Source: CAVVUC01 sp963751395
Lineage (GTDB): Bacteria > Verrucomicrobiota > Verrucomicrobiia > Chthoniobacterales > Chthoniobacteraceae
Assembly: GCA_963751395.1 (NCBI GenBank)
Contig: CAVVUC010000004.1
Coordinates: forward strand, 186,001 to 250,000
Direction: 5' to 3'
DNA: 64,000 nt
The notes below the pieces were generated by a model. That model made no database searches. It saw only the letters and a program-made list of their open reading frames with translations, and was not told where the DNA came from. This document shows positions 34,672-42,667 of the stretch, in pieces (within the stretch, counting starts at the first letter, position 1; every line of letters begins with the position of its first letter). Position numbers and translations under genes: made by a program.

Positions 34672-35855
34672 GAATCGCACTCACATTCACTGGCTGCCAT
34701 CGCAGGGGAGGCGTCGAGAGAATCATGCTCGAATGCGCAAACTTTCTGCACGAACGCGGGCACGAGACGCATGTGTTCGCGACCGATTGGGATGTAGCAT
34801 CAATGCGACCCGGCATCGTTCGGCATCCTGTGCCGGTGGCATTTCGCCCCTCATTTTTTGGCCTGCTGGGATTCGCAAAAAACGTCCGCCGTGAATTGCG
34901 TCGCTCCCGCGTGACGCCGGAGGGGCTTGGAACATTCGGAGTCCAATCCCCGCCGGGCGGAGTGATGTGGGTGCAGAGCGTGCATCGCGCGTGGCTGGAC
35001 ATTTGCCGCGAGAACCGTGATTTCCGCGGTCGCTTGAAGCAGCGGCTCAATCCCATTCATCCGGTGACGGTCGCCTTGGAGCGCTATCATTTCGGCGGAC
35101 GCCGATACAAGAAGCTGATCGCTCTCACGCCGGAAGTTCGCGGCGATCTGATACGGCTCTACGGCGTTCCCGCCGATGACATCGTGACGATCCCCAACGG
35201 TTTCTCGCGCACGGAGTTCAACGTGCCGATGCGCCGGCAACTCCGCGCTGCGATGCGGAAGAAGCTTGGCTGCGCAGATGACGAAAAGGTGGTCGTCTTC
35301 GTTGCGAACGAACTGGAACGCAAAGGCTTTGCGCCGTTGCTCCGGGCCATCGTCTCGCTGAACGATCCGCGTCTCCGATTGCTCGCCGTGGGACGGTTGA
35401 ACCCGAACACCTACGCCAACGAGATCGAGAGGAGCGGCATGTCGGGGCGCGTGCGTTTCACAGGCCCAAGCAGCGAGGTCGCCACTTTTTATGCGGCGTC
35501 CGATGTGTTCGCGCTGCCGACGCAATACGAGGCTTGGGGGCTGGTGATCGTCGAGGCGATGGCGTGCGGTCTTCCCGTGCTGACGAGCCGCCTCGCGGGT
35601 GCTGCGGTCGCGGTGCGCGAAGGTGAGACGGGCGAGTTGCTCGACGATCCGCGCGACGTGCGCGAAATCGCGTCAAAGCTTTCGCTGCTCGTTGGAGGCC
35701 GGCATTTGAGCGACGAAAAGATCGCCGAGTCAGTCTCGGAATACGCGTGGGATTGTGTGCTGCTCCGCTACGAAGAGGTGTTGCTCGAATCGTTTCAGGT
35801 CAACGGTGCTGCGCGCGAGGCAAAGAGCGAACTCGTCGGTCAGGGCAACGCATGA
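34668..35855 (+). CDS. Glycosyltransferase family 4
   Basis: 395 residues from GTG 34668 (MRIALTFTGCHRRGGVERIM). Acceptor domain includes GGVMWVQSVHRAWLDICREN; donor domain has VVFVANELERKGFAPLLRAI, LPTQYEAWGLVIVEAMACG and LTSRLAGAAVAVREGE. It is the intact paralogue of the frameshifted gene at 32240. It is coupled to the polymerase remnant upstream and to the next gene by ATGA. Confidence 0.93.
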   Translation: MRIALTFTGCHRRGGVERIMLECANFLHERGHETHVFATDWDVASMRPGIVRHPVPVAFRPSFFGLLGFAKNVRRELRRSRVTPEGLGTFGVQSPPGGVMWVQSVHRAWLDICRENRDFRGRLKQRLNPIHPVTVALERYHFGGRRYKKLIALTPEVRGDLIRLYGVPADDIVTIPNGFSRTEFNVPMRRQLRAAMRKKLGCADDEKVVVFVANELERKGFAPLLRAIVSLNDPRLRLLAVGRLNPNTYANEIERSGMSGRVRFTGPSSEVATFYAASDVFALPTQYEAWGLVIVEAMACGLPVLTSRLAGAAVAVREGETGELLDDPRDVREIASKLSLLVGGRHLSDEKIAESVSEYAWDCVLLRYEEVLLESFQVNGAAREAKSELVGQGNA

Positions 35856-37045
35856 CAGTCATCAGCGAAACCGTCGAACCGACCCGCACGACCGGGCGGG
35901 CGCCGTCACTTCAGGTGGCGCTGCTCACCGACTCCGATGTTTTCGCAGGGACGGAGCGGCACATCATCGAACTGGCGCGCGGGTTGGAAAGTGAAGGTGT
36001 CGCTGTTTTCGTCGCCTGCCCGAGCGCCTCGCCATTGAACGCGCTTGCGACGGAGATCGGGGTCGGAACGATCACTATCGAAAAACGCGGCCTGCCCGAT
36101 GTTCAGGCGATCCGCACCTTGAGCGGATTACTCGCCAGCGGAAAGATCGACGTGATCCATTCGCACAACGGCAGGACCGCACTGCTCGCCGCTGTTGCCG
36201 GAAGGCTCGCCGGAAAGGGAGCCGCCGTTGCCACGCAACATTTCATCGACCCGGCACACGCGACGAGGACAGGCTGGCGCGCCTCGCTCTCCCACGCCGC
36301 GCATCGATGGGTGCAGCGTCACACCAAGGCGTTCATTGCGGTGTCGCGCGCTACAGCCGACGCGATGCTCGCGCGAGGTGAAGATGCATTGGGGAAAAAG
36401 GTCACCGTGATTCTGAACGGCATCTCGCCGCCGGACACGGTGAATCTAACTCCGACGCAACGCATCCGCGAAGAGTTGGGCATTTATCAGGACGCGCCGC
36501 TCATCGTTTGTGCCGCACGGCTCGAGCAGGAGAAAGACGTGACGACTTTGATTGCCTCAATGAAAACCGTCCTCGCGGAATTTCCCGACGCTCGCTGCGT
36601 GATCGCCGGCCAGGGCAAACAGCGCACGGAACTCGAAGCGCAGATCGCGCGCGATGGCACGACCGGCAAAGTGGTGCTCGCGGGGTTTCGCGACGACGCG
36701 ATTTCGATCATCGCTGCGTCGGACATCTTTGTGCTGCCGAGTCTGGCGGAGCCGTTTGGTCTCGTGTTGCTCGAAGCAATGGCGCTCGGCAAGCCTGTCA
36801 TTGCGACGGCTGCGGGAGGCCCGCTCGAAATCGTCAACAGCGGCGAGTCCGGCCTGCTCGTTCCGCCGCGCGATCCAGCCGCGCTCGCCGATGCGCTCCG
36901 CGCCTTGCTCCGCTCGCCGCAAATGCGCGAGTCAATGGGCGTGCAGGGCCGGGAACGCTACGAGCAGCATTTCACCACGCGCACGATGGCCCGCGTGACA
37001 CTGCGCGTTTACGAGCAGGCGGCGGGCGCGCTCCGGCCCGCGTAG
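35852..37045 (+). CDS. Glycosyltransferase family 4
   Basis: 397 residues from ATG 35852, overlapping the previous stop. Motifs: LLTDSDVFAGTERHIIELAR, IDVIHSHNGRTALLAAVAG, KKVTVILNGISPPD, VCAARLEQEKDVTTLIASM, LPSLAEPFGLVLLEAMALG and VIATAAGGPLEIVNSGESG. A typical complete GT-B enzyme; donor not determinable. Confidence 0.95.
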   Translation: MTVISETVEPTRTTGRAPSLQVALLTDSDVFAGTERHIIELARGLESEGVAVFVACPSASPLNALATEIGVGTITIEKRGLPDVQAIRTLSGLLASGKIDVIHSHNGRTALLAAVAGRLAGKGAAVATQHFIDPAHATRTGWRASLSHAAHRWVQRHTKAFIAVSRATADAMLARGEDALGKKVTVILNGISPPDTVNLTPTQRIREELGIYQDAPLIVCAARLEQEKDVTTLIASMKTVLAEFPDARCVIAGQGKQRTELEAQIARDGTTGKVVLAGFRDDAISIIAASDIFVLPSLAEPFGLVLLEAMALGKPVIATAAGGPLEIVNSGESGLLVPPRDPAALADALRALLRSPQMRESMGVQGRERYEQHFTTRTMARVTLRVYEQAAGALRPA

Positions 37046-37059
37046 TTGTTTCGATTTTC

Positions 37060-38271
37060 ATGAGCAGAAAAATCCGAGTCCTGCTGATCGCACAGCAGTG
37101 CCAGGTCCGCAGCGAAGGCCAGCCCAAGGCGCAGCAGATCGCGCAGTTTGCCGACATCGACCTGAAGGTGCTCGTGCCGAGCCGCTATTTCGTGGAAGGA
37201 AAAACCCTGCGCCGTCCCGAGCCTCCCGAGAACCCGGCTTACAGCCACGAAGTCGGCAAAGTCCTCTGGCCGTGGACCGGCCCCGGCCAGTGGTATTTGC
37301 ACTGGTATCCGTTCCTCGCCGGCGTGCTCCGCCGGTTCCGGCCCGACGTCATCGACTTGTGGGAGGAGCCGTGGGGACTGCTCAGCGCCGAGACGTGCTG
37401 GCTGCGGAACCGCCTGCTGCCGTCCGCGCGCATCATCAGCGAGACCGAGCAGAACATAAACAAGGCGCTGCCGTTTCCGTTCGAGCAATTCCGCCGATAC
37501 TCGCTGCGCAACGCCGATTACGTGATCGGCCGCAACGCCGAGGCGGTGGAGGTCACGCGCAGCAAAGGCTACCGCGGCCCCGCGCGCGTCGCGCCGAACG
37601 GCGTGGATGTCGGGGCGTTCAGCCCGCGCGATCGCGGCGCTGCCCGGCGCGCGCTCGGCTTCCACGGTTTCGTCTGCGGCTACGTTGGTCGGATCGTCGA
37701 GGAAAAAGGACTTACCGAAATGGTCGAGGCGCTGGCGCACTGCCCGCCGGATGTGAATCTCGCTTTCGTCGGCACCGGCCCGTTCCAACCCGAACTCGAA
37801 CGCTTCGTGCGCGAGAGGAAAAGACAATCGCAGGTGCATTTCCTCCCGCTTCGTCCGCGCGAGGAACTCCCCGAAGTCATGAGCGCGCTCGACGTGCTGC
37901 TGCTCCCCTCGCGAACCACCGCGCGATGGAAGGAGCAGTTCGGCCGAGTGATCATCGAATGCCACGGCTGCCGCACGCCGGTCATCGGCTCCGACTCGGG
38001 GGCCATTCCCGAAGTCATCGGCAACGGCGGACTCGTCGTGCCGGAGCAGAACTCCGCCGCGCTTGCCGCCGCGATTTGCAAACTGCGCGACAACCCCGAG
38101 CTGCGCCAGAAAATGGCCGAAGCCGGTTTCCGTCAGGCGCATGACATTTACTCGTGGCCGAAGGTCGCGGCGCTCATGCGCGAAGTTTACCTCAGCCTCG
38201 CTCCGAACCAACCGGAGCCCGCCTCCCAACCGTATCCCGACAACGCCACTTCGCTGGCGAGTTCCGAATGA
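37060..38271 (+). CDS. Glycosyltransferase family 4
   Basis: 403 residues from ATG 37060 (MSRKIRVLLIAQQCQVRSEG); the frame is open further upstream but that part overlaps the previous gene. Motifs: VAPNGVDVGAFSPRD, CGYVGRIVEEKGLTEMVEAL, and WKEQFGRVIIECHGCRTPVI with the E of IIECHG in the nucleotide-binding position, then GSDSGAIPEVIGNGGLVVPE. The last gene of the locus; a terminator follows 48 bases downstream. The 440-codon minus-strand open frame across it is an antisense shadow. Confidence 0.93.
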   Translation: MSRKIRVLLIAQQCQVRSEGQPKAQQIAQFADIDLKVLVPSRYFVEGKTLRRPEPPENPAYSHEVGKVLWPWTGPGQWYLHWYPFLAGVLRRFRPDVIDLWEEPWGLLSAETCWLRNRLLPSARIISETEQNINKALPFPFEQFRRYSLRNADYVIGRNAEAVEVTRSKGYRGPARVAPNGVDVGAFSPRDRGAARRALGFHGFVCGYVGRIVEEKGLTEMVEALAHCPPDVNLAFVGTGPFQPELERFVRERKRQSQVHFLPLRPREELPEVMSALDVLLLPSRTTARWKEQFGRVIIECHGCRTPVIGSDSGAIPEVIGNGGLVVPEQNSAALAAAICKLRDNPELRQKMAEAGFRQAHDIYSWPKVAALMREVYLSLAPNQPEPASQPYPDNATSLASSE

Positions 38272-38319
38272 CCTGAACCACCACGAGCCTTCACCCCGCC
38301 GGAAACGGCGGCGGACACA

Positions 38320-38363
38320 GGGTCTTTCCATCGCTGATCGCTCAGCAGGGAAAGGCCCTTTTT
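38320..38363 (+). terminator. Rho-independent terminator closing the EPS locus
   Basis: GGGTCTTTCC (38320-38329) pairs with GGAAAGGCCC (38349-38358), allowing one G-U pair, and is followed directly by TTTTT (38359-38363). A smaller CCGCC/GGCGG hairpin lies just before it. Position directly behind the last glycosyltransferase gene supports it as the end of the transcription unit. Confidence 0.85.
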
Positions 38364-38391
38364 GTTGGGTTGGTTGTCTTGCGGTTACAAG

Positions 38392-38464
38392 GTAAGCGGG
38401 TCACCGAGCGCCTATTGACATTCACGTTCATAAACGTCGTATCCCCCATTCTCTGACGTTTATG
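38392..38464 (-). repeat. Candidate IS66 end with hairpin
   Basis: GTAAGCG at 38392-38398 matches the usual tip of IS66 terminal repeats. A perfect 10-bp inverted repeat, CATAAACGTC (38429-38438) and GACGTTTATG (38455-38464), then covers the stop codon of the IS66 transposase remnant. It probably marks the downstream end of the IS66 element. A matching CGCTTAC at the other end was not found. Confidence 0.4.
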
Positions 38465-38577
38465 ACGCAGCCTTGAGGGGAGGGCGTTGCCGGGATTTGG
38501 CCCAGGCTTCGGGGGTCACGTCCTTGATCTGCCAGTTGGTCCTTTTTGGCAGGCGGGTAAGGACGTCGTGCAGGTAG
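38460..38577 (-). pseudogene. IS66-family transposase, C-terminal remnant
   Basis: On the minus strand the last 38 residues read YLHDVLTRLPKRTNWQIKDV then TPEAWAKSRQRPPLKAAS and a TAA stop. The YLxDVLTRLP...TPxAWAK pattern is the usual C-terminus of IS66 TnpC transposases. Upstream it stops exactly at the IS1634 terminal repeat (38578). The N-terminal part of what seems to be the same gene lies on the far side of that element, so IS1634 inserted in, or recombined within, this transposase. Confidence 0.75.
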
Positions 38578-39430
38578 CCCGACTTTCGCAACTGGGGAGG
38601 AAGACCAGCGATTTTCAGCCCTCCGAGGCCCGCCGACCCGCATAAATACAGGGGGTTGGTTTCAAAAGTGCGCTGAGGGGAGACCCAGGCTCTTCCCAAC
38701 ATGATTTTTGTGACTACCATGCGAAGGCGTCATGTATTTGAAATGCAATCGGCGCAGAAAAGACGGCAAGGAACACCGCTATTGGAGCATCATGGAAAAC
38801 CGGCGGTGCGCCGGAGGGAAGATGATCCAGCGGCCGGTATTGTATCTTGGGGAAATCAACGACAGCCAGCGCGAGGCTTGGATTCGCACCATTGAGGTAT
38901 TCGACCAGGAGCGCGGCGAACAGGGCAGCCTGGCGCTGTTCAGTTCGGATCGGGAGATCCCCGCGACGGTGGCCGACGCGGTCGGGGTGAGGCTCTCGGA
39001 GTTCGTGCTCAAGCGTCCGCGCCAGTGGGGGGCGTGCTGGCTGTTCACCGAGCTGTGGGGGCAGTTGGGGCTGCGGGAGTTCTGGCGCGAGAAGCTGGGG
39101 TGTTCGCGCGAGGGCACCGATTGGGAACATGCGCTGGAGGTGTTGGTGGCCGGCCGGCTCATTGCTCCCGGCAGCGAATGGCACCTGCACCGCCACTGGT
39201 ATGCCAACACGGCGATGGGCGATCTGCTCGGCGAGGACGACGCGATTGCGGCCAAGGACAAGCTCTACCGCACGCTCGATCTGCTTCTGGAGCACAAGGG
39301 GAAGCTTTTCGACCACCTCACCGCGAAATGGAAAGACCTCTTCGGGGTCCAATACGAGGTCCTCTTCCTGAAAAAGATACGGGACCAATACGGCAAGGCC
39401 GAACGCATTTGGATCATGGACCGTGGATTG

Positions 39431-39507
39431 ACACCTCCGCCTCCCGGCTCCGGTGCCCTGCGGGCTGCCTTTGGCAGTCTGTCTCAGGGCCTCCCGGCCC
39501 TTCGGCT
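39431..39507 (+). repeat. Short dispersed repeat, copy 1, inserted in the transposase
   Basis: A 70-bp core (39439-39508) matches copy 2 at 40071-40140 in 64 of 70 positions by my count, same orientation. The core begins and ends with direct copies of GCCTCCCGGC and contains GGCAGTCTGTCTCAGGGC. The insert shifts the transposase frame. It does not encode anything recognisable. Confidence 0.8.
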
Positions 39508-39852
39508 CCCACCGAGGAGGTGCTCGAAGAAATGCGCGAGAGCGATCCGCCGGTTTACTATCTGGTGGGGACGCCCAAAGGCCGGCTCGCGGGATTGGAG
39601 AAAGAGCTGGCCCAACGCTCCTGGGAAGACGTGCGCGAAGGCGTGGAGGTCAAACTCCTGCCGCAGGGTGGCGAGCTTTACGTGCTGGCCCGGAGCCGTG
39701 ACCGCATTGCCAAAGAGAGATCCATGCGCCGCCGCCAGCTCAAAAAACTCTGGAAGCGCCTGAAGGAACTCCAGGCCAGCCCGGAGGGCAAACTCGCTTG
39801 CTCCCTGCGCAAAAAGAAACTGCGGGAAGCCCGTCGCCGCGAAGGCTGCTAC

Positions 39853-39878
39853 CCGTTCGACTCCGCTCAGGGCAGGCT
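39853..39878 (+). repeat. 26-bp short repeat (TTCGACTCCGCTCAGGGCAG type) inserted in the transposase
   Basis: Splits the conserved REGCY and LLRSNL segments of the transposase. It contains TTCGACTCCGCTCAGGGCAG, translated here as FDSAQGRL. From general knowledge, this motif recurs as short insertions in many environmental bacterial genomes; its mobilising enzyme is not known to me. Length 26 shifts the frame. Confidence 0.7.
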
Positions 39879-40070
39879 CTGCTTCGCAGCAACCTCTGCG
39901 ACAAAGACCCCGCCGTGCTCTGGGGGCTCTACATGCTGCTCACCCAAATCGAAGAAGCCTTCCGCAACCTCAAAGGCGACCTCTCCGTGCGGCCCATCCA
40001 CCACCAGCTTGACCACCGCATCGAGGCCCACATCTTCGTCGCGTTCCTAGCCTGTTGCGTTGATGCCTTC

Positions 40071-40140
40071 GCCTCCCGGCTCCGGCACCCTTCGGGCTGC
40101 CTGCGGCAGTCTGTCTCAGGGCCTCCCGGCCCCTCGGCTC
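40071..40140 (+). repeat. Short dispersed repeat, copy 2, inserted in the transposase
   Basis: Second copy of the 70-bp repeat, here keeping the reading frame open, so the protein would gain about 27 extra residues (including SRLRHPSGCLRQSVSGPPGP) between the catalytic core and the C-terminal HVTLRHRLRK segment. Same orientation as copy 1. Confidence 0.8.
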
Positions 40141-40487
40141 ACGTGACCCTGCGGCACCGCCTGCGCAAACACGCCCCGGGACTCACCCCGCGCGCGGTGA
40201 TCGAAAAACTGGCAACCATCCAGATGCTCGACGCTTACTTCCCCACAACCGACGGGCGATGCCTGATCTTCGCCCGATACACCCAGCCCGAAAAAGACCA
40301 CCGCATGCTCCTGGATTTGCTCGGCCTCCAACTCCCTGCCCAAAAGCCGCCGCGTATCACCGCTGACTTGAAACTTATCAAAACCCAAGCGGAATCCATC
40401 CCGGCTCTGTAGGGGAGACCTTTGAATTGCCTGATCTGATTATCAGCAACTTGCGCGATCACCTTCCCCCCAGTTGCGAAAGTCGGG

Positions 40488-40760
40488 ATAGGAACCGCGC
40501 GGGTTCATAGTCAAGCTGCTCGCTGACCTCCGCTCCAATGAAGCGCCAGGAGTCCGGCGAGGCTTTCACGGCGTCGGGCTCAATCACTTCTTCGACAACG
40601 GGTATGTCGGAAGGCCAGCGTTCCTGCCTGCGACTAACCCGGTGTAATCGGCCCTTGCAAGGGTTCGCCTCCGCTTCCTGGGAGGCGACTGCTTTTCCCA
40701 GCTCTTGCGCTTCCTGCTACAGTTGAAGAAGCAGTTCCAGTTGCTTGGGATCAACCTTCT
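40488..40760 (-). pseudogene. IS66-family transposase (TnpC), N-terminal remnant
   Basis: On the minus strand one frame reads PKQLELLLQL, a TAG stop (40719-40717), QEAQELGKAVASQEAEANP, then PVVEEVIEPDAVKASPDSWR and FIGAEVSEQLDYEPARFL. The last part is the typical N-terminal region of IS66 TnpC. It ends at the IS1634 terminal repeat (40487). The C-terminal remnant continues at 38577 on the other side; the middle of the gene is gone. Confidence 0.75.
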
Positions 40761-40978
40761 CGCTCCTGGCTCCAAAGATGCGGCGCACCAGGGCGTCGCT
40801 TCTGAATCCAGGAAGCCAACGTCGGATACTTCACCCCGATGAACCCGGCAAACTTCGTCCCGCTCATCCCGCTGCGCTCGAACTCATCAAGCAACGCTTC
40901 GCGCCGATCGCCCGGCGTCTGCACCCGCCCTCGCGAGTCCGTCTTCAAAATCTGGTCTCCCAGCATCGTATTCGTCAT
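40751..40978 (-). CDS. IS66-family accessory protein (TnpA/OrfA type)
   Basis: 75 residues from the ATG at 40978: MTNTMLGDQILKTDSRGRVQ, TPGDRREALLDEFERSGMSG, TKFAGFIGVKYPTLASWIQK. This is the helix-turn-helix accessory protein that precedes the transposase in IS66 elements of this group. It precedes the transposase remnant in the expected order; no tnpB-like gene lies between them. The frame is intact, but with its transposase destroyed it has no evident function. Confidence 0.75.
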   Translation of the reverse strand: MTNTMLGDQILKTDSRGRVQTPGDRREALLDEFERSGMSGTKFAGFIGVKYPTLASWIQKRRPGAPHLWSQEREG

Positions 40979-41017
40979 AGCCCCTCTGCTATGACGGTTC
41001 TCACGCCCTCTGACTAG

Positions 41018-41069
41018 CCCCAAAATAAGCGAGAAACTGTCAGCCGATTCGGCCGGTGCGATTTTGGGG
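41018..41069. repeat. Nested inverted repeats upstream of the IS66 remnant
   Basis: CCCCAAAAT (41018-41026) and ATTTTGGGG (41061-41069) enclose a smaller GCCGATTCGGC palindrome (41043-41053). It probably belongs to an IS terminus or to the IS66 promoter region. The 185 bases that follow, to the IS1380 stop at 41255, hold no gene I can support. Confidence 0.5.
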
Positions 41070-41254
41070 TTTTCGGGGCCGGTGGTTGTTGAGTTTTACC
41101 TTTGGGAACGCATTGACGCAGCCGCGTGATCCAGTTTTTGACGTTCGTCGTGGTATCTTCCTTGTCCTCCGGTGGAGTTTTTTGGGTATCAGGACATAGT
41201 TCACCCGGTGGCTTTATTGGAGCGGCTCAGGATAAGTGGCTCTATTGGTTCTGT

Positions 41255-42667
41255 TCAGGTGGCTTGGAGCCAGCGCAGGTGTTCCCAGGCGGCGAAGAGA
41301 TCCTTCAGCCAGCTGTTGTAACTCATGATGCGGTAAATGACACGCCGGCCCGTGCGAACGATTTGCGCGGGCAGCAGGATGATGGCGTGTAAAAAGCGCC
41401 GGAACTCCATCTTGATGAGTTCCATCCCCCGTTCCTTGTCGGGCAGGAGCAAGCCGAACCACGCCTTGAGGTTCCAGGCCAGCGAAGTCATCACCATATA
41501 GGCCCAGTTGCTCAGCAGGTCATCCACCGGCATGCGCATCGCGTTGACGCCGTTCTTCAACTGCTCGATCACGTTCTCCTGATTGCACCGCCCGTTGGCC
41601 AGGCTGACGATCTCCTCCTGCGTGTAATCCTCGCGGTTGGTAATATAGAAGAAGTAACGGACCTCATCGAAGAGGACTTCCTCGCCCTTTTGCACGCTGA
41701 TGTTCTTGCGCACCACCACCAGGCGATAACTGCGGGAGCATTTGGCCGGGCGGTAATCCATCCCGGCAACGCTTTCGCCTTCCAGCACCTTGTTCTGATA
41801 GCCCTTGAAGCGCACGATGCTTTCCTTGACCCGCTCGGGCTTGCTTCGCGGACGGGTGGCAATCTCGTGGCGCGGCAGCCGTTCCAGCGGCTTCCATGCT
41901 TCTTCGGGCAAGGCTTCGGCCAGTGCGACCACCTTCGGGTGCGCATCCATTCCGAAAATGAATTTGACTCCTTCCCCGTCCCAGCGGTCCAGTTCGCCGG
42001 TCAAGGTGAAGTCGGTGTCGCCGCGCAGGGTGATCGTCCCGGCGTGCGGGCGCACCCACTCGACCGCGCGGTCGATCCACGGCACGCAGCCCTCGTGGCT
42101 GGCCACGTTGCCGGGCCGGTTGACCAGATAGAGCACTTCATTGGTGTTGGCCAATGAAACCAGCAGCGGCGCATAACCCCAAATACCTTTGTAGGAAAGC
42201 GACATGCCGCCCTTGCACTCGCCGAGGGTCGGCGCAATGGTGCCGTCGGTGTCGATAAAGGCTTCCTTCAAAAATCCCTTTGGCTGTTGCCTCCAAACCC
42301 GTTGCCGGACCGTGTTGGTTATCTCCATCAGGCTGGCAATATCGGCCTCCTCAAAGCGACGGGTGAAGTCACCGCTGGTGGTCGGATCAGGAATGCGCTG
42401 AGCGCCCAATCCGTCAAGGAAGGCTTCATCATTGCGACGCAGTTCGATGTCCTCCAGCCGCACTCCATCGAGCAGCGCGTTGTAGGCCAGATTCAAGACG
42501 TGGTCGCTCTCGTGATAGGGAAGGTGTTTCTTGAGCAGATGCAGGCGCGCGTCGATCTCCTCGCGCAACCCGAGCTTGTTGACCATCAAATGGATCGCGC
42601 CGATGCCCCCGCAGTTTACCGCCCGGCTCTTCTCCGCCATCTCATAGTGGATATTGCGAGCCGTCAT
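41255..42667 (-). CDS. IS1380-family transposase
   Basis: 470 intact residues from the ATG at 42667. Typical IS1380 pattern: FIDTDGTIAPTLGECKGGMS supplies the first D, ITLRGDTDFTLTGELDRW the second (the RxDxxF motif), and ANGRCNQENVIEQLKNGVNA the catalytic E near residue 380. The C-terminus (SNWAYMVMTSLAWNLKAWFG) is also family-typical. The frame is complete, so it could be active. The terminal repeats could not be identified with confidence; the flanks 41070-41254 and 42668-42878 contain short inverted repeats, such as CTCGAAATG at 42766 with CATTTCGAG at 42833, but no clear pair bracketing the gene. Confidence 0.93.
   Translation of the reverse strand: MTARNIHYEMAEKSRAVNCGGIGAIHLMVNKLGLREEIDARLHLLKKHLPYHESDHVLNLAYNALLDGVRLEDIELRRNDEAFLDGLGAQRIPDPTTSGDFTRRFEEADIASLMEITNTVRQRVWRQQPKGFLKEAFIDTDGTIAPTLGECKGGMSLSYKGIWGYAPLLVSLANTNEVLYLVNRPGNVASHEGCVPWIDRAVEWVRPHAGTITLRGDTDFTLTGELDRWDGEGVKFIFGMDAHPKVVALAEALPEEAWKPLERLPRHEIATRPRSKPERVKESIVRFKGYQNKVLEGESVAGMDYRPAKCSRSYRLVVVRKNISVQKGEEVLFDEVRYFFYITNREDYTQEEIVSLANGRCNQENVIEQLKNGVNAMRMPVDDLLSNWAYMVMTSLAWNLKAWFGLLLPDKERGMELIKMEFRRFLHAIILLPAQIVRTGRRVIYRIMSYNSWLKDLFAAWEHLRWLQAT

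Larger units (their letters stand above)
38732..40412 (+). pseudogene. IS1634-family transposase with three repeat insertions
   Basis: Starts MYLKCNRRRKDGKEHRYWSI, then RPVLYLGEINDSQREAW, both characteristic of IS1634 transposases. The frame runs to RIWIMDRGL (39430), is shifted by a 77-bp insert (39431-39507), resumes with PTEEVLEEMRESDPPVYYLV, is shifted again by a 26-bp insert (39853-39878), resumes with LLRSNLCDKDPAVLWGLYML and GDLSVRPIHHQLDHRIEAH, and finally carries an in-frame insert around 40060-40140 before HVTLRHRLRKHAPGLTPR. Removing the inserts restores one continuous transposase, so the element was complete when they arrived. It cannot now make a full transposase. Confidence 0.88.
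38578..40487 (+). mobile_element. IS1634-family insertion sequence, disrupted by three short repeat insertions
   Basis: Bounded by a perfect 20-bp inverted repeat: CCCGACTTTCGCAACTGGGG at 38578-38597 and its reverse complement at 40468-40487. It contains one transposase gene on the plus strand, whose frame is broken twice by small inserts and enlarged by a third. It lies inside an IS66 element (transposase fragments on both sides, opposite strand), so it arrived later. About 350 residues of the IS66 transposase are missing at the insertion site, implying a deletion with or after insertion. Confidence 0.85.

Noticed and set aside
37009..38331. 440-codon minus-strand open frame opposite the last glycosyltransferase
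   Set aside because: Antisense shadow; the plus strand carries the GT4 signature and ends at a good terminator.
41126..41392. 88-codon open frame between the IS66 and IS1380 regions
   Set aside because: Overlaps the 3' end of the IS1380 transposase on the other strand and has no recognisable content.
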